Of a DNA stretch of 64,000 bases, positions 51,462 to 59,835 are shown one piece after another. The stretch's first letter is position 1. Each line of letters begins with the position of its first letter. This DNA comes from Lentzea albidocapillata (GTDB taxonomy: Bacteria; Actinomycetota; Actinomycetes; Mycobacteriales; Pseudonocardiaceae): contig NZ_JOEA01000020.1 in NCBI RefSeq assembly GCF_000719115.1, forward strand, positions 1 through 64,000. Reading direction: 5' to 3'. A program made the position numbers and the translations under genes. The notes under the pieces were generated by a model that was given only the letters and a program-made list of their open reading frames with translations, ran no database searches and was not told the DNA's origin.

Positions 51462-52619
51462 GTGCGTACGTTGACCCATGCCGAGTTCATGGAAATGCGG
51501 CGCTTTCCCGCGCTCGACGGACTCCGGGCGTTCGCGGCCGTCATCGTGGTGGTCTTCCACTTCGGCGGCGCCGAGTGGAAGTGGCTCTCCGGCTGGGTCG
51601 GCGTCTACCTGTTCTTCGTGCTGTCCGGCTTCCTGATCACCACGCTGCTGCTGCGCGAACAGGACCTCAAGGGCCGGATCTCGCTCAAGAACTTCTACAT
51701 CCGGCGCGTTTTCCGGATCATGCCGCCGTACTTCGTGATCTTCGCGTTCATCATGGCGTTCTTCTACCTGCGCGGCGACTTCTTCACGATCCGGTACCCG
51801 GAGACGCTGAAGTACTACCTGCCGTTCATGAACGAGTTCCTGCCGGCCGGCATGGCGGGCGCGCCGAACGACTACTTCTCGGGCTCCTGGACGCTCGGCA
51901 TCGAGCAGAAGTTCTACCTGGTGTGGCCCGCGCTGATGGTCGTCGCCGGCGTAGCCGCGGCCCGCCGTCGCGTCTACATCGCGGTGGGCGCCATGGCCGT
52001 GCTCGTCGCCCTCATCCCGTTGACCGGTGGCTGGTACACCAACTACTCGATGAGCGCGCTCTACACGTCGTCGGTGCACTACGTGGTGCTGCTGGTCGGG
52101 GCGCTGCTGGCGATCGTCATGAACAGCAAGCGCCTGTACGCGTTCGTCCAGCCGCTGACACACCCGCTGATCGCGCCGCTGGCGATGATCGCGTTCGCGG
52201 TGCTGCACGTGAACATGGAGACCCTCTGGCACTCCACGAGCAACGCCGTGGTGCTGCTGCTGGGCTACGCGGTGCTGACGGCGATGCTGATCGTGTCGCT
52301 GATGAACCGCAATCCGGTGACGTGGGTGCTGTCGACCGGGCCGGCACGTTTCGTCGGCGACCGCTCCTACTCGCTGTACCTGTTCCAGGGCATCGCGGGC
52401 TTCATGGTGGCGGGGCTGCTGCCGCGCTTCGCGGTCTACGGCACGCTCACCGCTCTCGTGGTGACGCTGGTGTCGTTGCTGCTGGCCGACATCGTGTTCC
52501 GCTGGGTCGAGCACCCGGCGATCGAACTGGGCCGCCGCATCATCGCGCGCCGCTCGACGAAGACGACCCCGGTCAACCCGCCGAAGAAGGAAGTTCCGCC
52601 GATCCCGGTCAACGCCTGA
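51462..52619 (+). CDS. Acyltransferase 3 (OafA/NodX-like) membrane protein
   Basis: 385 residues. About ten transmembrane helices. It begins with RRFPALDGLRAFAAVIVVVF and the catalytic-histidine block in VVFHFG, then the acyltransferase-3 marks YLFFVLSGFLITTLLLREQ and RRVFRIMPPYFVI, and ends in a Lys/Pro-rich cytosolic tail. It acylates surface sugars or lipids at the membrane. GTG start at 51462 after ggagg (six-base gap); the frame is open from 51189. A terminator follows. Confidence 0.88.
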   Translation: MRTLTHAEFMEMRRFPALDGLRAFAAVIVVVFHFGGAEWKWLSGWVGVYLFFVLSGFLITTLLLREQDLKGRISLKNFYIRRVFRIMPPYFVIFAFIMAFFYLRGDFFTIRYPETLKYYLPFMNEFLPAGMAGAPNDYFSGSWTLGIEQKFYLVWPALMVVAGVAAARRRVYIAVGAMAVLVALIPLTGGWYTNYSMSALYTSSVHYVVLLVGALLAIVMNSKRLYAFVQPLTHPLIAPLAMIAFAVLHVNMETLWHSTSNAVVLLLGYAVLTAMLIVSLMNRNPVTWVLSTGPARFVGDRSYSLYLFQGIAGFMVAGLLPRFAVYGTLTALVVTLVSLLLADIVFRWVEHPAIELGRRIIARRSTKTTPVNPPKKEVPPIPVNA

Positions 52620-52628
52620 GTGTGAAGC

Positions 52629-52657
52629 GGCCCGCCGTTCCCCTGAGCCGGCGGGCC
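52629..52657 (+). terminator. Terminator of the acyltransferase
   Basis: 9-bp perfect arms ggcccgccg / cggcgggcc with an 11-base loop, 10 bases past the stop. Confidence 0.6.
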
Positions 52658-52724
52658 ACGCACGACACCGTCTCGGTTTGTGGTTATGGCGCGGTAAAAA
52701 TCCAGGTCGGGCTTCATCGGAGGA

Positions 52725-53051
52725 TCAGAGCGGCAGGGTCAGGACCGTGCCCACGCGGTTGAGCTCGCGGCGGTGCACGGCCAGCAGCACCGTGTCGTGC
52801 GGGCGGCGGAAGTGCAGCACCACGAAGTTCGGGTGCGGCGGGTCCTGGTCGACGACCTGCTCGACGCGGCCCTCCGCGTCGCTGAAGACGATCCGCTCAT
52901 CCCAGATGATCCTGGTGGGGCCGAAGAACAGCTCGCCCTCCTGCCACTCGCCGTCCACGAAGACGTCGGCGTCGCCGTGCGCGTGGTCTTCTCCGCCTGG
53001 CCCGAAGGCCTCGCCGAACACGCTCCCCAGGATTTCGAACAGAGCAGACAT
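52725..53051 (-). CDS. Hypothetical protein
   Basis: 108 residues. It is soluble, with an acidic His-rich first third (GEDHAHGDADVFVDGEWQEG) and predicted beta-strands after it. I recognise no family. It lies downstream of the MerR regulator with a 69-bp gap and in the same direction, so it may be co-transcribed. Confidence 0.5.
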   Translation of the reverse strand: MSALFEILGSVFGEAFGPGGEDHAHGDADVFVDGEWQEGELFFGPTRIIWDERIVFSDAEGRVEQVVDQDPPHPNFVVLHFRRPHDTVLLAVHRRELNRVGTVLTLPL

Positions 53052-53120
53052 GACGATTCCCCCTTCGTTGCCACAGGAACGAGCTGGGCGCCCAGCTGGT
53101 TCCCGCGGGATCTCAGAGGT

Positions 53121-54041
53121 CTAGCCGAACGGCTGGCCGGCTTCGCGCAGCCAGGCGCGCTCGCGCGAGTGGTCCGGCATGGCGGGCCAGCCGTTGATCC
53201 TCGCGATCAGGACCCAGTACCGCTCGGCACGCGGGTCCGCGAAGTCGGAGAGCTCACGCAGCCGTTCGACGAGGCTGTCGTCGTTCGGCAGGCCCAGCGC
53301 CTCCGCCCAGTTGGCGTTCACGCGGTCCACGACCTCGCGGGCTTCGGCGGACTCCGGCGCGATGCCCGCGTCGAGAGCCTCGCGTGCCTGGGCGATCGCG
53401 AAGTTGAACGCCTCCATCTGACCGTCCCCCGGCGGACCCATGTCCGCCCCTTCGCGACGCTTTTCCTCGTGCTGCTGGGACATCCGCTTGACCGCGGCGC
53501 GGAAGTCCGGGTCCTGCACGAGCTTCGCGAGCTCGACCCACGCTTCCAACTGCTCGGTCGACGGGTCGTCCGGCAGCTCGATCCGCACGGATCGCATGTG
53601 CTGCTCGAACTGCGGGTCCAGCTCGTAGGGCCCGAACACCTCCTCGAAGAAGTCGTCGAGGATCCGCTGGCGCTCCTCGTCCGACATGCGTGCCAACTCG
53701 TTCATCAGTTCCATCTCCCCTCCCTTGGCGACGGCGCGCAGGACGGCGCGGCGCAACCGCAACGTCTTCATCTGCGCGTCGATCGCGTCTGCGTGTGCAC
53801 GCGCCACGTCGGTCACCGACACCTCACGGGCCAGCACGCGGCCGGCTGTCGGCAGGTCGACGCCCAGATCCCTGAGCGTGCGGACGAGCTTCAGCCTCGC
53901 CAGCGCGTCGGTGTCGTAGGTGCGGTAGCCGCCGGTGGTCCTGTCCGTGGGCGGGATGAGGCCCGAGTCGGAGTAGAACCTGATGGTGCGGACGGTGAGT
54001 CCGGTCATCCTGGCGAGCTCGCCGATCTGGTAGCGCGTCAC
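53121..54041 (-). CDS. MerR-family transcriptional regulator
   Basis: 306 residues. The N-terminal winged helix-turn-helix (MTRYQIGELARMTGLTVRTI then RFYSDSGLI) is a full MerR domain, followed by the dimer helix and a large C-terminal domain (about residues 110-306) of unknown ligand. The Met-rich helices (MELMNELARM) may form the effector pocket. A MerR-type dyad lies 15 bases upstream of the start. Confidence 0.88.
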   Translation of the reverse strand: MTRYQIGELARMTGLTVRTIRFYSDSGLIPPTDRTTGGYRTYDTDALARLKLVRTLRDLGVDLPTAGRVLAREVSVTDVARAHADAIDAQMKTLRLRRAVLRAVAKGGEMELMNELARMSDEERQRILDDFFEEVFGPYELDPQFEQHMRSVRIELPDDPSTEQLEAWVELAKLVQDPDFRAAVKRMSQQHEEKRREGADMGPPGDGQMEAFNFAIAQAREALDAGIAPESAEAREVVDRVNANWAEALGLPNDDSLVERLRELSDFADPRAERYWVLIARINGWPAMPDHSRERAWLREAGQPFG

Positions 54042-54055
54042 GGGGACAACTCTGC

Positions 54056-54076
54056 AGTCTCCATTAGGTGGAGAGT
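54056..54076 (-). promoter_or_regulatory. MerR-type dyad upstream of its own gene
   Basis: AGTCTCCAT-tag-GTGGAGAGT: 9-3-9, seven of nine complementary. The spacing and position before the MerR gene fit autoregulation. Confidence 0.55.
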
Positions 54077-54252
54077 CAAACCTTCGCCTTGGGCGGGTCC
54101 ATGACGACGATCAGGAACGTGGCGACCGGCCCGAGAATCAGCGACAGCAGGAACCAGGCGAGCCCGCTGCGGCCCTTGGCCTGGGCGAGACCGGCGTTGA
54201 TCAGAGTCAGCGTGCCCCAGCCGATGAAGTACTCACTGTTCGTCTCGATCAT
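54076..54252 (-). CDS. Small membrane protein (58 aa)
   Basis: One region with two helices (YFIGWGTLTLINAGLAQA and GLAWFLLSLILGPVATFLIV) and a short basic tail. ATG at 54252; the frame is open to 54315. The stop overlaps the MerR dyad at 54076. Function unknown. Confidence 0.5.
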   Translation of the reverse strand: MIETNSEYFIGWGTLTLINAGLAQAKGRSGLAWFLLSLILGPVATFLIVVMDPPKAKV

Positions 54253-54295
54253 GTTCTCAGCGTTGCACACCGTCTGACGAGGGGAGATCAACGAC

Positions 54296-54340
54296 AAGGG
54301 GGATCCCTCGTCCACTTCACGCGAACGAGGGATCCCCCTT
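54296..54340 (-). terminator. Terminator of the bkd operon
   Basis: 16-bp perfect arms aagggggatccctcgt / acgagggatccccctt with a 13-base loop, 20 bases past the E2 stop. Confidence 0.88.
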
Positions 54341-54359
54341 GGGAGAGCAGCGAGCTACC

Positions 54360-55739
54360 TCAGTAGGTCATCGCGATGCCCGGCTCTGCCAGCAGCGCGC
54401 CGACGTCCGCCAGGAACTGCGAACCCTGCTGACCGTCGACCACGCGGTGGTCGAAGGAGAGCGCGAGCTGACAGATCTTGCGGATCTTGATCTCGCCGTC
54501 GACCACCCACGGCATGTCGCGGATCGCGCCCAGCGCGAGGATCGCGGACTCACCGGGGTTGAGGATCGGCGTACCGGTGTCGACGCCGAAGACGCCGACG
54601 TTGGTGATCGTGATGGTGCCGTTCATCATGTCGGCCGGCGACGTCTTGCCCTCACGGGCGACCGTGGCGAGCTCGTCGAGCGCGATCGCCAGTTCCTTCA
54701 ACGACATCCGGTCGGCGTCGCGGACCTTCGGCACGACCAGGCCGCGCGGCGTTGCTGCCGCGATGCCCAGGTGGACGTAGTCCTTGTAGACGATCTCGTT
54801 CGCCGCCGCGTCCCACGTCGCGTTGACGTCCGGCGTGCGACGGGCCGCGAGGATGATCGCCTTCGCGCAGAACGCGAGGGGCGTCAGCTTCACGCCGCGG
54901 AACTCCGGCGCGTTCTTCAGGCGTGCGCGCAGTTCCATCATCGGCGTGACATCGACCGTCAGGAACTCGGTGACGTGCGGTGCGGTGAACGCGCTGTCCA
55001 CCATCGCCTGCGCGGTCGCCTTGCGGACGCCCTTGATGGGCACCCGGCGTTCGCGCGAGCCGTTGTCCACAACGGACTGCACGGGAGCGGCAGCCGGTGC
55101 GGAGACAGCGGTTTCGACGTCCTCCCGCGTGATCACGCCGTTCGGGCCGGAGCCCGTGAGCGCGTGCAGGTCGACGCCGAGGTCCTTGGCCAGCTTGCGC
55201 ACCGGCGGCTTGGCCAGCGGCACGTACCCGCCCGGCGTCTGCACCGGAGCGGCGACCACGACCGGAGCCGGGGGTGCCACCACCGGAGCGGGAGCGGGCG
55301 GGGTCGCGACGGCTGCGGCCGGTGCGGCGGCGGGCGTGTCCTTGCGGGCGCGACGCTTGGCCGTACCGGACTTCGGGCCGTAGCCGACGAGCGTCGCGAT
55401 GCGCCCGCCCGGCATCTCCTCGCCGATCTTGCCGGACGAGGTGCCGTTCGCCTCCGCCGCGACGGGAGCCGGGGCGGGTGCGGCCGCGCCACCGGGGTCG
55501 GTGTCGATCGTGATGATCGGCACGCCGACCTCGACGGTCTGGCCGGGCTCCGCGAGGAGCTCGGTCACGACGCCTGCCCACGGGCACGGCAGCTCGACGG
55601 CGGCCTTGGCCGTCTCGATCTCGACGATGATCTGGTTGACCTTGACGGTGTCACCGGGCTTCACGTGCCAGGTGAGGATCTCGGCCTCGGTCAGCCCCTC
55701 AGCCGTGTCCGGCAGGGGGAATTGCTTGTACTGCGGCAT
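54360..55739 (-). CDS. bkdC: Dihydrolipoamide acyltransferase E2 of the branched-chain 2-oxoacid dehydrogenase
   Basis: 459 residues. Lipoyl domain (residues 1-80; the lipoyl-lysine stands in VEIETAKAAVE), an Ala/Pro-rich flexible linker, a peripheral subunit-binding domain (PPVRKLAKDLGVDLHALTGS, about 188) and the catalytic domain with the DHRVVDG motif (His and Asp near 430). Matches BkdC of actinobacteria (MPQYKQFPLPDTAEGLTEAE start). It accepts the acyl group from E1 and passes it to CoA. Start ATG at 55739, 14 bases after the E1beta stop. No lpd (E3) is present in this operon. Confidence 0.92.
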   Translation of the reverse strand: MPQYKQFPLPDTAEGLTEAEILTWHVKPGDTVKVNQIIVEIETAKAAVELPCPWAGVVTELLAEPGQTVEVGVPIITIDTDPGGAAAPAPAPVAAEANGTSSGKIGEEMPGGRIATLVGYGPKSGTAKRRARKDTPAAAPAAAVATPPAPAPVVAPPAPVVVAAPVQTPGGYVPLAKPPVRKLAKDLGVDLHALTGSGPNGVITREDVETAVSAPAAAPVQSVVDNGSRERRVPIKGVRKATAQAMVDSAFTAPHVTEFLTVDVTPMMELRARLKNAPEFRGVKLTPLAFCAKAIILAARRTPDVNATWDAAANEIVYKDYVHLGIAAATPRGLVVPKVRDADRMSLKELAIALDELATVAREGKTSPADMMNGTITITNVGVFGVDTGTPILNPGESAILALGAIRDMPWVVDGEIKIRKICQLALSFDHRVVDGQQGSQFLADVGALLAEPGIAMTY

Positions 55740-55753
55740 TTCCGGTTGTCCCC

Positions 55754-56779
55754 TTACCAGGCGAGAGAGCGGTCGACGGCGTGCAGCACCCGGTCGAGGT
55801 CGGGGAGGAACTCCTCCTCGAGCTTCGACGGCGGGTACGGGGTGTCGAAACCGGTCACCCGCAGCACCGGTGCTTGCAAGGAGTAGAAGCACTCCTGCTG
55901 GACCTTGGCCGCAATCTCGCTGGCGATCGAGGACTCGGACGGCGCCTCGGACACGACGACCAGCCGGCCGGTGCGGCGCACCGAGTCGTAGACCGGTGCG
56001 AGGTCCAGCGGCGACAGCGTGCGCAGGTCGATGACCTCCAGCGAGGTGCCGTCCTCTGCGGCCGCGTTCGCGGCGTCGAGAGAGGTGCGGACCATCGGGC
56101 CGTAGGCCACCAGCGTCGCGTCCGTGCCGGGCCGCAGAACGCGCGACTCGAACAGCTTGCCGGGCTGGGCCGTGGTGTCGACCTCGCCCTTCTCGTAGTA
56201 ACGGCGCTTGGGCTCGAAGAACAGCACCGGGTCGTCGCTGTCGATCGCCTGCTGGATCATCCAGTACGCGTCGGCCGGGTTCGAGCACGAGACGACCTTG
56301 AGGCCGGCGGTGTGCGCGAAGTACGACTCCGGGGACTCCGAGTGGTGCTCGACCGCACCGATGCCGCCACCGAACGGCACGCGGATCACGATGGGCAGCT
56401 TGATCTTGCCCTGGGTGCGGTAGTGCAGCTTCGCGACCTGCGACACGATCTGGTCGAAGCCCGGGAAGATGAAGCCGTCGAACTGGATCTCGCACACCGG
56501 GCGGTAGCCGCGGATCGCGAGGCCCACGGCGGTGCCGATGATGCCGGACTCCGCGAGCGGCGTGTCGAGCACGCGCTGCTCACCGAAGTCCTTCTGCAGG
56601 CCGTCGGTAATTCGGAAGACACCGCCGAGCTTGCCGATGTCCTCGCCCATCATGATGACCTTGGGGTTGGCCTCCATGGCCGCCCGCAAGCCCATGTTGA
56701 GCGCCTTGGAGATCGTGAGCGTCTGCACCGGCGACGCCGGAGCAGCAGCCGTGGAACGGTCCATGGTCGGAGCAGCCAT
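55754..56779 (-). CDS. bkdB: 2-oxoisovalerate dehydrogenase E1 beta subunit
   Basis: 341 residues. Transketolase-like pyrimidine domain with MMGEDIGKLGGVFRITDGL (about 42), GGIGAVEHHSESPE and the C-terminal domain with SEAPSESSIASEIAA. It forms the alpha2-beta2 E1 component that decarboxylates branched 2-oxoacids with TPP. The start overlaps the E1alpha stop by one base (ATGA), so the subunits are translationally coupled. Confidence 0.94.
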   Translation of the reverse strand: MAAPTMDRSTAAAPASPVQTLTISKALNMGLRAAMEANPKVIMMGEDIGKLGGVFRITDGLQKDFGEQRVLDTPLAESGIIGTAVGLAIRGYRPVCEIQFDGFIFPGFDQIVSQVAKLHYRTQGKIKLPIVIRVPFGGGIGAVEHHSESPESYFAHTAGLKVVSCSNPADAYWMIQQAIDSDDPVLFFEPKRRYYEKGEVDTTAQPGKLFESRVLRPGTDATLVAYGPMVRTSLDAANAAAEDGTSLEVIDLRTLSPLDLAPVYDSVRRTGRLVVVSEAPSESSIASEIAAKVQQECFYSLQAPVLRVTGFDTPYPPSKLEEEFLPDLDRVLHAVDRSLAW

Positions 56780-57975
56780 CAGTGCTCACCTCCAGCAAAA
56801 CCCGAGACGTAGCCGAGGAATTCGTCGCGCTGCGCTTCGAGGTTGGGGTTCCCCTCCGCGTACACGTTGCTGAAGATCCGTTCAGCGGGCGGATCGGGCA
56901 TGTTCGTACAGAACTCCCGCAACTCCTCGCCCAGCTTGTCGGCGTCAGCCTCGACGCTGTCGAAGAACTCGCTGTCTGCCCACTGCTGCTTGACCAGGTA
57001 GACCTTCACGCGCTCGATCGGGTCCTTGAGCTTCCACATCTCCAGCTCGTCCGACAGCCGGTAGCGCGTCGGGTCGTCGGAGGTGGTGTGCGCGTCCATC
57101 CGGTAGGTGAACGCCTCGATCAGGATCGGGCCGTTGCCGTGGCGGCACTCGTCCAGCGCCCACTTCGTGACGGCGAGCGTCGCGAGGACGTCGTTGCCGT
57201 CGACGCGGATGCCGGGGAAGCCGTAGCCGCGGGCACGCTGGTACAGCGGCAGACGCGACTGGCGCTCGGTGGGCTCGGAGATGGCCCACTGGTTGTTCTG
57301 GCAGAAGAAGACCAGCGGCGCGTCGTAGACCGCGGCCCACACGAAGCCCTCGTGCACGTCACCCTGGCTGGTGGCGCCGTCGCCGAAGAAGCACATCGTG
57401 GCTTCGCCGTCGTCGTCTCCGACCTTGCCGTCGAACTTCTGGCCCATCGCGTACCCGGCCGCGTTGAGGACCTGGTTGCCGATGACGATCGTGTACGGGT
57501 GGAAGCGCTTCTCGACCGGGTCCCACGTGCCCTGGTCGGTGCCGCGGAAGATGCCGAGCAGCTCCGTCGGGTTGATCCCGCGCGTCCACGCGATGCCGTG
57601 CTCGCGGTAGCTCGGGAACGCCATGTCGGTCGGACGCATCGCGCGGCCGGAACCGATCTGCGCTGCCTCCTGACCGAGCAGCGGCACCCAGATGCCGAGC
57701 TGGCCCTTGCGCTGCAGCGCGTTCGCCTCGCGGTCGACGCGGCGGATCAGGACCATGTCGCGGTACAGGCCGCGCAGCTCCTCCGCCGAGATGTCGATGT
57801 CGAAGTCGGGGTGCGTGACCCGCTCGCCCTCAGGGGTGAGGAGCTGCACCAGGTCGGCGCCGCCCTCATCAGTCGCACGCAAGCCTGCGATCACCTGTTC
57901 CGCTGTCGGTTTTGCGGCAGTGGCGGCCGGCGCTGCGTCCGGCTCAGGGTGCGTCCATTGCTCAGGGGACGACAT
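56779..57975 (-). CDS. bkdA: 2-oxoisovalerate dehydrogenase E1 alpha subunit
   Basis: 398 residues from the ATG at 57975. The TPP-binding motif is intact: FFGDGATSQGDVHEGFVWAA ending VFFCQNNQWA. Regulatory phosphorylation loops typical of mammals are short. It is the first gene of the operon E1alpha-E1beta-E2. The 5' part contains TAEQVIAGLRATDEGGADLV, an actinobacterial extension. Products feed branched-chain fatty-acid primers as well as leucine catabolism. Confidence 0.94.
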   Translation of the reverse strand: MSSPEQWTHPEPDAAPAATAAKPTAEQVIAGLRATDEGGADLVQLLTPEGERVTHPDFDIDISAEELRGLYRDMVLIRRVDREANALQRKGQLGIWVPLLGQEAAQIGSGRAMRPTDMAFPSYREHGIAWTRGINPTELLGIFRGTDQGTWDPVEKRFHPYTIVIGNQVLNAAGYAMGQKFDGKVGDDDGEATMCFFGDGATSQGDVHEGFVWAAVYDAPLVFFCQNNQWAISEPTERQSRLPLYQRARGYGFPGIRVDGNDVLATLAVTKWALDECRHGNGPILIEAFTYRMDAHTTSDDPTRYRLSDELEMWKLKDPIERVKVYLVKQQWADSEFFDSVEADADKLGEELREFCTNMPDPPAERIFSNVYAEGNPNLEAQRDEFLGYVSGFAGGEH

Positions 57976-58329
57976 GCGCCTTCTCCTCTGTCTTCTCCGA
58001 CCGCCTGATCGCTCGTGACGATCTCGTGCGGCGACGCCGGCGGTCGCCGCTGACCCTGTGGGGCCGGAGGCAGCCGTCGACGGTGACGGTGGCTTACGAC
58101 CACATCCTGACACGGCCTCACCCGAGTTGGTGAGACCCGTCCCACTTCGTAACACACAAGTCAACGTTCTGATCAGGGACAACAGTCGGAGGTTCGACCT
58201 TTTGCCCTCCGACTAGGCCGTCCGATTACCGGACGACGATGTCCCGGTTACCGATCGTTAACTTAGCTGCGGGTCTCTGACTAGAGGCTACGGACGCGAG
58301 CGGAGGCGGAGTCGTGACAGGATCGAGAG
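57976..58329. other. Divergent promoter region of the bkd operon and the M20 peptidase
   Basis: This 354-bp gap holds no gene. It contains a hairpin agtcggagg / cctccgact (58184-58192 and 58206-58214) and a dyad CGTCCG-attac-CGGACG (58219-58235), then cggttaccgatcgttaac nearer the peptidase. These are candidate operators or a terminator for divergent transcripts; none matches a motif I know. Confidence 0.5.
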
Positions 58330-59748
58330 GTGGACCGCTCACTTGTGACCAGCACTGTCAGGACGCTCTGGGACGACGACATCCTCCCGAGCCTGTCTCA
58401 GCTCGTCGCCGTGCCGGCGATCTCGCCCGCGTTCGATCCCGCCTGGGAAGAGCACGGCGAACTGGCCGCCGCGATCGAGCACGTGCGTTTCTGGATCGAG
58501 TCACGCGCGCTTCCCGGAGCAGTGCTGGAAGTCGTCCAACTGGCGGGACGTACGCCACTTCTGATGGTCGACGTGCCCGCATCCGGTAACTCGTCCGACG
58601 ACACGGTGTTGCTCTACGGACACCTCGACAAGCAGCCGCCGGTGGGCGGTTGGAGCGAAGGCCTCGGTCCGTGGACCCCGGTTCTGCGTGACGGACGTCT
58701 CTACGGCCGTGGCGCGGCCGACGACGGTTACTCCGGATATGCCGCGATCGCCGCCATCGAGGCCGTGCGCGCCGCCGGCGGTTCGCACGCCCGTTGCGTC
58801 GTGCTGCTGGAGACCGGCGAGGAGTCGGGTTCGCCCGACCTGCCCGCGTACCTGGAGCACCTGTCTTCACGGCTGGGCCAGGTCTCCTTGGTCGTCTGCC
58901 TGGACTCGGGCGGCTCCGACTACGACCGCATGTGGCTGACGACGTCGCTGCGTGGCCTGGTGCAGGTCACGGCCACCGTGCGGGTGCTGGACGGCGGCCT
59001 GCACTCCGGCATGGCGTCCGGCATCGTGCCGTCGTCGTTCCGGATCGCGCGGGTGCTGCTGGACCGGCTGGAGAACTCGGAGACCGGCGAGGTCCTGGTG
59101 CCGGAGATGCACGTCGAGATCCCGGCGGGCCGGCTGGCCGAGGTCCGCGATGCCGTCGAGGCCGCGCCGGGCGCCCTGTGGGGTGCGGTGCCGCGCGTCG
59201 GTGACCTGCAGCCGATGTCCGACGACGAGGTGGAGCTGGCGCTCAACTCCGGGTGGCGGCCGACCCTGTCCGTGACCGGAGCCGAGGGCCTGCCCCTGCC
59301 GGACGACGCGGGCAACGTGCTGCGCCCGTTCACGACGCTGGTGCTGTCGTTCCGCCTGCCGCCGACGGCCAACGCCGCCGTGGCGCTGGAGGCGGTACGC
59401 GAGAAGCTGACCACCGACGTGCCCTACAACGCGACCGTGGAGCTCTCCCGCGTCGAGTCGGCCGACGGCTGGAACGCGCCCGAGCTGGCACCTTGGCTGT
59501 CCTCCGTCCTGGACGAAGCGAGCAAGGAGGTCTTCGGCGCGCCTTGGCGGACCGTGTCGCTGGGTGGGTCGATCCCGTTCATGGGGCTGCTGCACGAGGC
59601 CTACCCGGACGCCCAGTTCGTGGTGACCGGAGTGATCGGGCCGGACTCCAACTGCCACGTGCCCGACGAGTGGCTGCACCTGGCGCACGCGGCTCGGGTC
59701 ACCGAGGCCGTGGCGCTGGTCCTCGACTCGCACTCCAAGCAGTCCTGA
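58330..59748 (+). CDS. M20-family zinc dipeptidase/aminoacylase
   Basis: 472 residues. M20 metallopeptidase with the metal-site blocks VLLYGHLDKQPP (His and Asp), GRGAADDGYSGYAAI, the catalytic ETGEESGSPDL and the late HVPDEWLHL histidine. It has an inserted lid/dimer domain (residues 200-330). These enzymes hydrolyse di- or tripeptides and N-acyl amino acids. The GTG start has gagagg just before it. It is divergent to the bkd operon. Confidence 0.9.
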   Translation: MDRSLVTSTVRTLWDDDILPSLSQLVAVPAISPAFDPAWEEHGELAAAIEHVRFWIESRALPGAVLEVVQLAGRTPLLMVDVPASGNSSDDTVLLYGHLDKQPPVGGWSEGLGPWTPVLRDGRLYGRGAADDGYSGYAAIAAIEAVRAAGGSHARCVVLLETGEESGSPDLPAYLEHLSSRLGQVSLVVCLDSGGSDYDRMWLTTSLRGLVQVTATVRVLDGGLHSGMASGIVPSSFRIARVLLDRLENSETGEVLVPEMHVEIPAGRLAEVRDAVEAAPGALWGAVPRVGDLQPMSDDEVELALNSGWRPTLSVTGAEGLPLPDDAGNVLRPFTTLVLSFRLPPTANAAVALEAVREKLTTDVPYNATVELSRVESADGWNAPELAPWLSSVLDEASKEVFGAPWRTVSLGGSIPFMGLLHEAYPDAQFVVTGVIGPDSNCHVPDEWLHLAHAARVTEAVALVLDSHSKQS

Positions 59749-59768
59749 CGACTCACCGCTACCCTCAA

Positions 59769-59829
59769 CTACTCTCAAGCTGGTCTCTCAAGTACTCTGA
59801 AGCTGCTTGACAGTTCAGCTTGAGAGTAG
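59769..59829. promoter_or_regulatory. Nested inverted half-sites upstream of the AlbA_2 regulator
   Basis: Perfect 13-bp arms CTACTCTCAAGCT (59769-59781) and AGCTTGAGAGTAG (59817-59829) lie 35 bases apart. Inside, CTCAAG (59787-59792) and GCTTGA (59805-59810) repeat the half-site with a nested spacing. A protein binding CTCAAG half-sites in pairs would cover the start region of the next gene. Confidence 0.7.
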
Positions 59830-59835
59830 GACCGC

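Noticed and set aside
51189..52619. Acyltransferase start at 51189
   Set aside because: The extension overlaps the acyl-CoA dehydrogenase and a hairpin; GTG 51462 with ggagg fits the family start.
59769..59782. CTACTCTCAAGCTG as an eighth copy of the YTACTnnnnAGTAR motif
   Set aside because: The right half-site is AGCTG, not AGTAR; it belongs to a different inverted repeat.
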